From Onchocerca volvulus (Eukaryota > Nematoda > Chromadorea > Rhabditida > Onchocercidae), in assembly GCA_000499405.2 (NCBI GenBank), contig HG738139.1, positions 1,964,976 to 2,028,975 of the forward strand: a stretch of DNA of 64,000 nucleotides. The letters run 5' to 3'. Numbering within the stretch: position 1 is the stretch's first letter; each line of letters opens with the position of its first letter. A program made the translations under genes and the position numbers. The notes under the pieces were generated by a model. That model was given only the letters and a program-made list of their open reading frames with translations. It did not search any database and was not told the origin of the DNA. This document shows, piece by piece, positions 29,956-42,217 of the stretch.

Positions 29956-32434
29956 AAAAAAACCCAATGATTATAAATTAACAATCATAGGATCAAATTA
30001 AAAAATTCTACCATTGGTCCCAAATACCAACAAAATCAAATAATCAGTATGATATTAGTTCTGACATGACACTATTCTGTTGTTTGATTTTTCATTGAAA
30101 TTTTTAATGCAAAAATAAGATTTAATTGAAAAAGAACAATTCTAAACCAATAGGCGTAGAAAAATTAGAATGCTGCGAGATCATTTTGAAATTATCCAAT
30201 GCAAATTTGAATAAATTTCCAAAATCAAATTTCGAAAGACATTTATTATGCCATTTGATTGCTTATGCTTAACAGTAAATATTTGATTAGCATTTTGGCA
30301 ATTTCTGAATGGAGAGCAAAGGTGAAATGAGGATTTTCTGAAGCAAGAAAAATGCACCACAATTCAAATAAACTAAGAAAGATCGTATTTTCTGGAGAGT
30401 ATCAAAAGCAAGAAAGCCTATATTATTTTTTAATCTATATCAATTCATTAGGATTTAGTGCAATGTATTTCCTAAAAATAGTACTAAAAGTGTGCAAATC
30501 CTTCATGAGCCTTCTAAAAGAACTAATTGATTAAGTTACCAATAGTTTTAATACCCGATCAATGTAGTTAATGATTAGGGAAATTCCAAAAATTTAATAG
30601 GAAATACAATTTGATGATTTATTCAATATTTAGATAACTAATTTATTCATTATTCAGGTAGCAAATAAAGAAGATCATGAAAATGCAGTAAGAAATTTGC
30701 AAATTTGGAAGTATTAAAATCTCATTTCACCTACAGGTGTTCATTGTTGTTACTAAAGCAAATATAATGATTCATTTTATATCGTTAAATTGATGTAGTA
30801 GTCGAAAGAGATTGCAATTCAATTTACCCTTAATTAAGATACTTGGATACAAGCCAGAAAGATTATGTAAATATTGACTTTGAGTAAATTTCTATTCAAG
30901 TGCATAATTATAGATTTTTTTTTTTGTTTCCAACAAAATGTGACAGAACTTTTCAATCACCAAGTATCTTTTTTTTTCTTTCTTTTATTAAGGGCGATGT
31001 AAATGTACAAGGCAATCGAAAAATTAATATTTCAAAGTTTTCACGGGTTCTTAATAAGCCTTATTTTCAATATTGGTATGCTGCTTGAGGAAGATCGGAT
31101 GATTTAAAATCATCAATAACAATCATACCGACTAATATTATCGATTGATTCGACACTGTTTTTGTTTGATATTGTAAATTATTTGCTATATGATTTACTT
31201 TTTATCCTAGTTGATCATTATTATATAGTTCAAATCACATTTATCACCGTATTATGATTGTATATATTCGTCACTCGATCTTTATGAATGATTTATTTCG
31301 TAAAAAATTGCAGTTTAAGATAAAAAAATTTAAGTCAAATATTTCGTAAATAGAAAGCTCAAACTAAATATATAGCCAAAAATTAAGTACTCAAACACTC
31401 TTTGCAGATTTTCACATTATTTAATAGGGCTATTATTATTATTTCAGCTGTCAAACTGTTTTCTAGAAAATCTTATGTAAATAAATCAAGAACTCGAAAT
31501 TTCATATGCCAATATTTCTGTCTTTGAGAAAAAAAATGAAAAACTGCAATTTTCAGAAAAATTTGAAAGCTTTTTTCGACCTTTCAATTTTCTTTACCAG
31601 ATATTATCATCATTCGCACCGCGAGAAATTTTTTTTTTTCCGGAATGAACGAAGAACACTAATTTTCAGCTCGTGTTTGTTCGAGAAAATTCTGAATCTC
31701 AAAAATGGGTTAGCGGATCAAACTCAAAATTAAAATAATGGAAAATTCAATAACATTAAGGAATTAAGATGGATTATGTTCTGATTAAGTTCTTCGTTGG
31801 TTCAAAGAGAAACAGTATGTTCAAAAAAAGTTTATATTGGAATTTAAGATATAAATTACAGTATGATTTCTATGGAATGTTTCAATATTTTAAGCATCGC
31901 TCATACAATTTAATTATCAGTTCTCCGAACTAAAAGTGGTATCACAAATAAATTTTCATCCAAAAGACATAAAATAACAAATTAAACCTTTACTGAGCCT
32001 AGAATTACAGAATTGATAATTCTTAGTAATTACTAATGCGTCATGTAAATATATGAATGTTTGAAATTCAATTCGCGGTAAAATCCCTATATATAGTGAT
32101 GAATAATATGCACGAATTACTTAAAGACTTTTATTAAAAATTTTTAATGAAATAAGTCTAAATTTATTCCTTACAATTTCTTGGTAAAATAATTTCATAT
32201 AATTGTACATCTGTTAATTCCATTTATCACTTATTTAATATTATTCATGCATTATTTGGAAGTACTTAATAACGTGTACTTAAATTTAAACTTAAATTGG
32301 TTTACTGAATAACACGGATAGCACATGGTTACTTGGGTTTAATGTACCATAAAAAGGTAATGCCAACATAAGCTAAAAAACTAACCCGAAATTAAAACAT
32401 GAAAAGAAACTTCGAAATAAGGGAGATCTCCGAA

Positions 32435-32480
32435 CTTACGAAGTTTGTCAAAACTGAACGTTTTCAGTAAATTTCGTAAG
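32435..32480. repeat. Nested inverted repeat (hairpin)
   Basis: The outer arms CTTACGAA/TTCGTAAG (32435-32442 and 32473-32480) enclose inner arms ACTGAA/TTCAGT around a four-base loop. It lies just upstream of the G-rich patch. It could be a structured RNA, a small mobile-element end or an operator-like palindrome; no function can be assigned. Confidence 0.7.
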
Positions 32481-32529
32481 ACTCGGCACTACGCAATGCA
32501 GAAAAGGAACGAATAGTAGCAGTGAAAGT

Positions 32530-32640
32530 GGGGGTGCGGGGCAAGTTGGGGGGATTTGTATTGAGAGGTCCTAGATATCGCGGGGTTTGTGTTGATAGGT
32601 TTTAGATATCGGTCTCTCCGTGCGTTGCATTTTTCCGGAA
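32530..32640 (+). other. G-rich patch, possible G-quadruplex
   Basis: Runs of five, four and six G occur at 32530-32534, 32538-32541 and 32548-32553, followed by CGCGGGG at about 32578. This is in a window where G runs are otherwise very rare. Two imperfect copies of a TAGATATCG-containing segment occur at 32571 and 32603. It may be an isolated regulatory or promoter patch or inserted sequence; no coding frame is apparent. Confidence 0.5.
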
Positions 32641-33544
32641 GGAAAGAGAGGAATGATTTTTACATTTAGTTCTGAATAACTGGAGGAGGATAGTAAAACC
32701 GGAAATATGTAAAATTGAGAATATCACAGAAGAAAATAAAGAAAAATCATCATTTTTTTCCTAGATTAAATTATTCGAAAAGGAAAGCGAAATTCAAATA
32801 TAATTTTCTAGAAAGAAACAATAAATTTACATTCTTGCCATAAAGCTTAAAGTCGATGTAGTGATGGAACACTTATGAAGATGGGAAGAAGTATATCGCA
32901 AAAAATATTACAGAAAATAGTGCTTATTACTTCATTTTTACGTAAAGAAACATTACAATGAATTAGGTTATTGATCACAAAGCTATTCTTCGCGATATTC
33001 TATCCGGAAAAAAATATTTATTGAAGAATGGAATATTAAATTGATGCATTCAATCGCCTATCTGTCATTTGTAGATAAAACTTGCTAACATGATCGATCC
33101 ATAATTTAATATCAAAAACGATTTACAATTTAGCGTCAAAATTACATCGTTTGTCTAAACTGAAAAAGAAAATATTTTCAATTGAAATGATAATTGATCG
33201 TGGTAAATGATCATGTTGTCAAATGAAGGAGGCAATAATTAGGTCAGTAACAGCAAACGCAGATATTTTTCTTATCTTCGATATATAATGTCTTAGAACA
33301 TTATATCATTCCTATTGATTTTTCTTTTATCAAAATAAAACAACTGACTTCACATCCTTCGTTGCTGATGATTAATCAATCGTAACGAAGTATTTACTGA
33401 TTATTTTGCTCATGTAAAATCTGTCCAAAATCAAGGACAAGAGTAGTATGTGTGTTCATCTATTAAGTATCAGTCTTAAAGTTGAAAAAAATGAATTCGT
33501 GATATTATTAATTCATTCTGATCAAAATGATTTTCTATCATTGA

Positions 33545-33770
33545 CGTATAATGAGAAATCATCTTGAGTAAGGAATATATAATAAAAAATCATATTAATA
33601 TGAAATAAAAAATCATTTTTAGTAAGAAATATATAATATGAAATCATATTACTAATTTGTAACGAGAAATCATATTATTAATATATAAAAACAAATCATA
33701 GTAGTAATATATGATAGTAAATGATAATACTAAATATATATAATAAAAAATCATCCTGATCGAAATAAAA
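33545..33770. repeat. Diverged AT-rich tandem-like repeat
   Basis: About six imperfect repeats of an AAATCAT...TAATATATAATA-type unit with spacing of roughly 30-50 bases. It is AT-rich and degenerate, with no coding potential. Confidence 0.55.
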
Positions 33771-35143
33771 TTTGTAACGATGAAAAAATATATTCTAAAT
33801 TGTTATAAATGTTCAATTTTTATAAGATTGTTATCTTAAATGGTCTGAGATTGTTATCTTAAACAAACATCTCATCTATTTGGAATACAATTAATATTTT
33901 CTCATTTAAGTTACTAAACTGTACTAAACTATATTATATTATAATAAAAAAATCATTACTTTCTCAAAATACTATATTTCTCATAAACTTGCTATATTTA
34001 ATTATATTAAATTATTTAATTATGTTCATCAAAGTTATGCAGAACAATTAATAAAAAAAAAGTCAGAGAAAATCGAAATAAAATTATATGCTAAGCAATC
34101 TTTCTTAGATTGTCTAATTTGAAATCATATAAACAAGTATGGAATCATAAACGATTTTTAAATAAAATGATATCAGTTAATTTAATAACAACTTTAATTA
34201 GAAATTATTCTCTTCCCCAATGCGGTAGAACGTAAAATACTCGTTAAGGAAGTGATGAATAGATGATTAATTTGGCAACCTGAAACAGAGATTTAAAATA
34301 AATAACTGGATGAGATATAACACCATCTGAATCAAACGTACATGAAAAAAAATATCACAAAAAATACTACAAAACCAAACCACCAACCAATTCACATGCT
34401 ATCACATCATCTAAATTAAATAAACATAATGTCACACGATCACATGATCATGAACATGATGTCACATCTGAATTATCTTGATATTTTTATATTATCGAAT
34501 ATTTCGATTATTCCGACAATATCACACCCAATTTTTGATTGGATCAAATAATGGCCAATTCGGGCAACTGATAATGATAAAGAAAACGATTTCATTTCAA
34601 TATTTTACATTAGCTGGAAAAGATCAAAGTTAGGAAACTAGAATCTACTAATCATTTAATTAATCGACTGCAAATTAACCCATTTATTGATTTCAATCGT
34701 AAAAAAGTTTTAATTTTTATTTGAATAAGTATGAAAATGCAAAACACACAAGAAAAAAGACATTAATAAAGAAATGCAATAAAAGAATAGAATTTTACTG
34801 ATATTCAATCGCATATCGAATCATTATTTCTAATCTCAAAATGATAATCAATAATATTACCATTAAAAAGTAAAAATAAAGAAAATATTGTAATTTGAAA
34901 TTAAAAGGATTCAAAAAATTTAGGATTATTTCAAACCACGAGAGTCAAAGAAGTTTAACTTATCTAGATTAAAATTTGATCAATAAACTGAAATCAATAT
35001 CATTTATCATCGTTCTTTTTCGAAATTTTTTTCACAACGCTGAAAATCTGTCCCTTTTTTTTTTTTTTTTATGCGACAGATGGTTTAATTGTCAACTAAT
35101 TTAATGTCATCTCAGACTTTTTTAAAAGTATTCTTCATGCCTT

Positions 35144-38100
35144 ATGTTGCTATCTTTCGCTTTCTTCTTCATTTATTCAATTTTAATTGAATTATTTCCA
35201 TGCAAGAATTTAATTATTTTAAATGAATATTTGGCAAGCGATTTGTTAACGGTACTAGAAGATGATAATACTTTTTTCATTGGATCAAGGTAAGTTGATT
35301 TAAATAATTATTACATATTTCAATAATTTTAAATGACAAAAACGATTTTTTTTATTTAAATCACTAAGATTTAACCCTAATTTTTATTGCAATTAAATTC
35401 TGTTGTGAATTTTATTCTTTATTGTCTTCGAAATTTTAAATTTCTTTTCAATCTATTTAATCAATTCTCAAATGATAGTTTTTCCTAGCATAATCAAAAA
35501 ACCATTCCGTTTTTCCGGATTTTTTCGATTGTAGGTATGAAATTCTTCACATAAGTCTACAGGTCTCGTAATTAAAAAATTTACAAGCACAGTGCATCAT
35601 TGAATTGAATTTTTTGTCAAATTTTTGAGAAAAAATTTAAATTTGAAATAGCTGCAATCATAGAATTTAATTTCAACTGTTATTACTCAAAGATGTTTCA
35701 TTTATTTTATCAGTCATTTTTCTGTTTGATTTTTAAGTTTTAAATAAATTGTTACAAGGAAGATGGTTAGGAAAGATTGGAGAAAGAAAATTTCAAATAT
35801 CACTTGATATTAAATTTAATTAAATTTAATCCCTTGATATTAATAAAAAAAAATTTTAAATTTGCCGAACTTTTCTTTTTTTTCTCAAAAAATATCCTCC
35901 ATTTTATTTACCAATTTACCAATGAAAGAAAAAAAGAAACAAAGAAGGAAAAATGCATTGAAGTTGTCAGAAACTGGATTAATTTATTTTTTACGAATCT
36001 TCACTTTTTCATTTTCTTGCGAAAAAAAAAAAAAAAAGTTGCTGCGAATTGCGAAATACACGCACATACGTCTATGCATACACGTATACATGCTATTCTC
36101 GTGAACATGTATATGTACTTATCAATTATTTGCAATCAATATTGCTAACTATGGAAACAATTGATAATGAATAAATTAAAGGAAGAATCCGTTACAGTAA
36201 CCCCGATGATCGAAGAGATCTTTGTTTAATAATTTGTTCACAAATTCTCGACTTTTCCTAGATCATGCTAGGATTGCGAGAAATTGAAACAATTCTCATT
36301 TGGCGAGATTTTTTGAATGAATAATAACAATTTCACAAATTCTGATAGCAATGTAATTTATCAATTATTCTTTATCAATCATGAGATGATGATATTTGCA
36401 GAAATCAAGTTATAGCAATATCTGCTGAAACTTTTCGCTTGAAAACAATTGTACCATTAAATATTACAACTACAGAAGCAGCAGAATGTTTGATGAAAGG
36501 ATTTGGAAAGGTTAAATTTGTCGTTTTATTGAGTAAATCTTACTTTTGTTATCACTCATTATCATCTATCAGTTATTCTGTTTACTCGCCTAAATTTATT
36601 TGTGTTGAATGTCTGTGCATCAGAAAATTGTTTATGATGTATGCATTTAAATGAAATGAAAGTTTCTCATTACCATCTGAAGCTTAATAATTAAACTATG
36701 GCTAGATAGAAATGGATAGAATTGAATTTATAAAAGACAATCGAGCATTGTATTGCATCATGCAGTTTGCAGAAAATCGATTAACATCTTGCAGCCTGCA
36801 AAAAAAAAAAAAAAAAAAAAAAAAAACTTTAAACATGGACTAAATAAAAAAAAAGAAAAAAAGACTAAATATAAAAAAGTAAGACTAAATATGGCGCAAA
36901 TGTCCTATTTGCGCCGTATTTTGGCGCAAATGTCCTATTTGTCAAATATATCTATTTGCCAACAATACCAACAAAATCAATACATTGATATTAAATTATT
37001 TTACAGGGAAAATGTCAAAATGATATTACGCTATTATTACGTCATGGAAATAATTGTTTACGCATTTGCGGTACAAATGCGCTTGCACCATATTGTCATA
37101 TAAGGAATGTTAGTTGATTTAATTCGCCATTAAACGATTTTATTACCTTTTCAAACAGAAATAACACATGCAAGATTGCAACTTGCAGTTTGCAGAAAAT
37201 AAATTGCATCTTGCAATCTTGCAAAAATCATGCTTAAATATAAAATTTCTGTCGAATCATAATTCTCTAATTCCTTATCACTGAAAAGAAATAAATAATA
37301 TTTGAAGAAGCAATTTCAGAAACGAAATTTATTTGAAGAATGCGAAACTGGCATGAATGCTATTGGTCTTAGTACATTTAGCAGAGATTGTCCAGCTTAT
37401 CATTTATCATATCGAAATTCTACATTCACGGCATTATCTGTTGATATTTCATGTCAAAAGCGAACATTACTTCGAGTACTTCCAGAAAACAGAAAACTTT
37501 GGCTACCAGTTAATGATGATCGTTGGTTTCATGGTACTAATTTAACCCTATAATGATTCTTGATTTCATGGAACCAATATGACCTATAATTGAACTAGGT
37601 TTTGGGGAGTAATAAAGTTAATCTTAAGTAACAAATTATTATGATATTATTAAATGATAGTGTAAAATGATGGCAAACTTCTAATCAACAAGATCGGAAA
37701 AAATCAAACATGCATCAGTAAGATCAAAGCGATTCATTATGCAATTCCTAATTAGCAAAATCAAGAGAGATTCGATTGTGCAGCTCTAATTAGCAAAATT
37801 ATGGCAACTCCTAATTAACAATTTCAGAGAAGTTTAATTGTGTAGCTCTAATTAGCAAAATTAGCGAAGTATTTTTGTGATTATACTTCTTTTATGAAGA
37901 ATTGTTAAAACTAAAAAAACAGATAAATTCCGCATCAATTCTTTGATCTTTCGAGCCATTCCACTCAAATTTGATCATTGAACAATTGAGTTTAATTCTA
38001 TTATCTTTTATATTTTTCAAATACATTATTCCTTTTAATCAATTCTTATCAAATTGATCCAATGATAATCTTTAGAGCCAACATTTCTCGCATTATTTGG

Positions 38101-41100
38101 CTGGAAACAATATGTGTATGTTGTTTATAATGAAGAAAGTCATGAAGGTGTAAAAGTAAGTCGTAAATCAAAATTGATTAATATTAATTAAGTCTCGAGC
38201 AATTAAAAATAATCAAAATATTAATTAAGTCGCGATTAATTAAAAATAATCATTGTGAGCAGCTAGGTAGTAAATGATTGAATTAGAAAGAATGAATGAG
38301 TGATTGATATCTTAAAAATTAATCAATAAAATACTGAAATAAAAGAAGTACCATAAATTTTTGCAAACTAGAACTAATTGTTTGACCTATTGCAGGGTCG
38401 TATTGGTGTTGTATGCGCAAATGACACAGTTGTCACCGATGGCATTGTATCAAACAAAAATATATTTAATTTATTTGGCAAACTTTCTCTTACTTATCCT
38501 TTAAATAGCAATAATTTACGATTAAAAATATTGAAAAAAGCCGAGAAATTTACAAATTTTATTTTTGCCATATTTTGGAATGGCTTTGAACAGTTGCCAA
38601 TATCTGCTTTATGCATTTTCGATTTAAATAAGATCGAGGAAAAATTATTATTCGATGGAAATGGAATTGCTGAAATGGCTTGGAAAATGAACGATTATCA
38701 TTGTCCGAAAAGAAATCAATCCGGTTTTCCAAGGATTTTAGATAAAACAGCAATTATTATGAATCCATATGCATATTATATTTTTCCGGAAATGACTGAG
38801 CAAGTTTCCGTAAATAATTATCTATTACTACTAATTTACTTACAATTTTCGACTTAATTTTGAAATTAAGATTATGTCAATTTACTTTTTTTTTATTTCT
38901 TTTCAAGCAGAAAACTTTTAATTGCATTGTTGTCACTCTTTGCGCTTACTTATTGATCAAAATTGATCTGTGATAATGTATGGAATTCCTTGATATTTAA
39001 CAAAGATAAAGTACAATCAATTAAAATTAAGTTTGTGCGATAAAATGAGAATTACAGTAAAATAGTAATTTGAAGCGTTACAGTAACTTACAGTAAAGAT
39101 TACAGTGACTTAGTTTAGGATAGTATCTGTAAATGTAGCTGATATCGATAATGGAAATTATCAGATTATCGCTGTATCCAAGAAAACAAAAGTATATGGC
39201 TTCTTTTTCAATGGTACCTTTATTAATGAAAAATGGACTGATCAGATTACTATCAACGGAAAAATACTGGAAATGAAAATTCAAAAAAAAGTAACTTTAT
39301 TTTGAGTATCAATTTAACAAACATATTTTATAATAGTTTTTTGAATTAAAAAGTTTCAAAATTTTCAATTTTTGTCAAAATTCAAAAGCACAAAGGAAGG
39401 CATTCATTAGTCCATTTTCATAATTCAAATTTCCACTTTTTTTTTTTTTTTTTTTTAAATTTTTTTTTTTTTTTTTTTTAGAATATATTTTCAGACATTT
39501 ACAATACTTTTTAAAAAATATGAAATAAAAGATTGGAAATCGGAAATTACCGAGAACAACAATCAAAGTATAAGGTATGTATTTGAGGACAAAAAAAAGT
39601 ATAAGAAGATTACATTATTTTCGTTGCTCAAAGAAATCCTTTTTAAATTTAGAAGACGAATTTTTTTAAATTCTACTATTTCAATTCGAAATAGTCATCA
39701 AAATATGCAAACGATATGTAATAATTGATCTATTTAAAGAGATAATCGTAAGAATATCATTAGTAACTAAAATAAGAACATGGGTAATACTGAAATGATA
39801 AAGAAGTATGAAATGAAAAAAAAAAATTTTATTTTCTTTTTTTGATAGAAATTTTAGGCGACAATGTGATTGCGAATGGACAGAATGGAGTAGTTGTAGT
39901 CAGCGATGTGGTGGCGGATATCGAAATCGCAAATGGCGCTGTTTACGTCGCGAAAATTGTAATTCTTTCAATGAAAATGAACAACAATATCAATCATGTA
40001 ATAATGTATCTTGCAATGGTAATTAACTTGTACTTTTCTTTCGCAATCAGAATCATTAAGATTGTCAGAATGTTTGTACTTTTGTTATTTTAGACTAAAA
40101 TTAGCTCGAAATCGGAAACATGTTGATTGTAATTAATCGATAAAAAAACAAATTCATGATAAAAAAAAATTAAAATATCTTTATTATTGATAATTATTTA
40201 ATTATCGCAATCATTTCATATCTTCTTTAGAAGTTCGACGATACAGTACTTGGAGTCAATGGTTAGCATTCGAAGGAAGTACTGAAATTCGATATCGTGC
40301 AAGTTGTGGCGTTGAAGTACCGAATCCTATGTTAATCAAAGTAAGAATCATTCATTTGTGTGATAGAATTACCGAAATATACTATTTATACTAGAATTAA
40401 TCCAAAAATTTACATTAAAATCAATCCACAAATTCACTGCTAAAATTAGTCCAGAAATTATATTCAGCCAGAAATTAACAATTTTGGACGATGCAGAATG
40501 ACTTAATTGAATGATACATTTCGCTAGATATATTAAAGATTAAAGATTAGAACAGTAAGATGATTTGTTGATTCTGAATTTCATTTCTTGAATTCGAATT
40601 TCATTTTCGTAAAATTTATTATCCATAATATCTCCTGTCATAAAACTTAGTTTAGTCGATACTTCACGAATCAAAACGTGTATTGACACGTGAATGGTTA
40701 GCATGGAGTGAATGGACTGCGTGTAGCGCAACGTGTGGTAACAGTTTACGTAATCGTTGGCGTACGAGAAAAGGCCTTATTTTATCATACAATGATAGTA
40801 TTCAATATATCATGGAGCCATGCTCCATACCATCATGTGAATTTGGTAAGTAAATGATAGCCAGATTAGGCCTTTTTTTTTTCTTGGCTTGAAGATAAGA
40901 ATAAAGTTATTATCATATCATAGATATGATATAATTTACTTTATATTGCAAGTTAAGCAAATTTCACTAATTAATTTAAATTAATTAGTTTTTTTTTTTT
41001 TTTTTTATTTATTCAAGTTGCAGATGATATGACTGAATGGATAAATGGAACTGATATTCGATGGCGAATTTCAAAATATTCACCACCGTTTGGTATCAGT

Positions 41101-41211
41101 AATTTTTTCTTCGGTACCGATTTACAAACTTTTCCAAGAATAGAAAAATATTTAAAATACATTCATTATTCAGTTATTTTTCCGGTGAAAGTGTTACACT
41201 TGAAGACATGA
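35144..41211 (+). CDS. Class-5-type semaphorin (Sema + TSP1 repeats)
   Basis: Secreted or membrane guidance-type ligand. Twelve in-phase exons: 35144-35289, 36402-36510, 37007-37108, 37320-37533, 38076-38155, 38396-38799, 39119-39290, 39495-39574, 39858-40018, 40231-40340, 40656-40845, 41024-41211; 651 residues. The signal peptide is MLLSFAFFFIYSILI. Sema domain (about 25-410): FIGSRNQVIAIS, CQNDITLLL, RICGTNALAPYC, RWFHEPTFLALFG, ALCIFDLNKI. Then three TSP1-like repeats: EWTEWSSCSQRCGGG, the tryptophan-rich degenerate type YSTWSQWLAF...CGVEVPNP that resembles the odd repeat of vertebrate SEMA5, and WSEWTACSATCGNS. A PSI module is not evident, and there are fewer repeats than the seven of vertebrate SEMA5. 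Intron 6 needs a GC donor (GA|GCAAGT, 38800). The model ends at a TGA in exon 12 without a membrane span; an overlapping frame nearby looks coding, so the true 3' end is uncertain. Confidence 0.85.
36740..37225. repeat. TTGCAG-type short repeat, two copies flanking exon 3
   Basis: Two related elements of about 60 bases lie in introns on either side of semaphorin exon 3, at 36745-36800 and 37165-37225. Both contain GCAGTTTGCAGAAAAT and a following CATCTTGCA...TGCAAAAA. Their self-complementary TTGCA/TGCAA words could fold. Confidence 0.65.
36893..36951. repeat. 30-bp direct repeat with inverted GGCGCAAAT arms
   Basis: GGCGCAAATGTCCTATTTG occurs at 36893 and again at 36923, in the intron before semaphorin exon 3. 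Within the first copy, GGCGCAAAT is followed by its reverse complement ATTTGCGCC, so the unit is both duplicated and palindromic. Confidence 0.85.
37715..37870. repeat. Imperfect tandem repeat around CTAATTAGCAAAAT
   Basis: Four occurrences of CTAATTAGCAAAAT or CTAATTAACAATTT with related GATTGTGCAGCT-type linkers lie in semaphorin intron 4. The copies are diverged. Confidence 0.7.
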
Positions 41212-41249
41212 ATACTGTTCACATATTACAAATCGATGCAAAAATAGAA

Positions 41250-41973
41250 AAGAACGAATTACTTAAAAAAGGAAATGATATAATTGATTATGGAATTACT
41301 GCATTGTAATATCCTAAAAAGAAATAACGAATGTTAATTTCAGATTTTTTCATGATATCATTGCTGTTAACTCATTCATCAATATTTCTGTTAGGTATCA
41401 GTATGAGAAAATTACAGCAAATATTTCAAAAAGAACGAATTACTTAAAAAAGGAAATGATATAATTGATTATGGAATTACTGCATTGTAATATCCTAAAA
41501 AGAAATAACGAATGTTAATTTCCGATTTTTTCATGATATCATTGCTGTTAACTCATTCATCAATATTTCTGTTAGGTATCAGTATGAGAAAATTACAGCA
41601 AATATTTCAAAAAGAACGAATTACTTAAAAAAGGAAATGATATAATTGATTGTGGAATTACTGCATTGTAATATCCTAAAAAGAAATAACGAATGTTAAT
41701 TTCAGATTTTTTCATGATATCATTGCTGTTAACTCATTCATCAATATTTCTGTTAGGTATCAGTATGAGAAAATTACAGCAAATATTTCAAAAAGAACGA
41801 ATTACTTAAAAAAGGAAATGATATAATTGATTATGGAATTACTGCATTGTAATATCCTAAAAAGAAATAACGAATGTTGATTTCAGATTTTTTCATGATA
41901 TCATTGCTGTTAACTCATTCATCAATATTTCTGCTAGGTATCAGTATGAGAAAATTACAACAAATATTTCAAA
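41250..41973. repeat. Four-copy 181-bp tandem array at the semaphorin 3' end
   Basis: Copies begin at about 41250, 41431, 41612 and 41793 and differ by only a few bases. Copy 1 joins unique sequence on the left and copy 4 joins unique sequence on the right, so one original unit was amplified in place. Each unit holds an open segment that reads LLKKGNDIIDYGITAL, then TAATATCC, then a pyrimidine-rich acceptor (TTAATTTCAG) before a second open segment. Copy 2 has CCG instead of CAG, which destroys that acceptor. The period is not a multiple of three, so the array cannot be read through in one frame. It could be spliced alternative ends, 3' UTR or intergenic DNA. Confidence 0.93.
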
Positions 41974-42217
41974 CTAGTAAAAATTTTTGATATCCATTTT
42001 TTGTTTTTTTTTAGTAATATTGTCTGGAATTTTAATTTCGATACAATCATTTATCATTTGTTGAAAGTTTTTGAATGATTATATTCTGCACTTTTTTTTT
42101 TTTTTTTTTTAACAGTTTATGAAATTGGAATTGAAATAACATGTAGAATTATTTTTAAGAAATTAATTTAACAAATAAAATATTTGAATATGCTAAATCT
42201 GTTTAATTTTTTTTTTT

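Larger units (their letters stand above)
23393..35143. other. Gene-poor region of about 11.7 kb
   Basis: No protein gene is supported. Items listed separately: dispersed repeat copy 1 (27752-28760), twin poly-A tracts (29873-29953), hairpin and G-rich patch (32435-32640), and an AT-rich diverged tandem-like block (33545-33770). A CTAGG-rich short stretch lies at 25518-25550. The remaining open frames are short, often begin with TTG, and show no conserved motif. Confidence 0.5.

Noticed and set aside
41341..41973. Second open segment of the 181-bp units read as a semaphorin transmembrane helix (ISLLLTHSSIFLLGI).
   Set aside because: It resembles a membrane span, but its required phase does not fit the donor of the preceding segment, so it was not added to the gene model.
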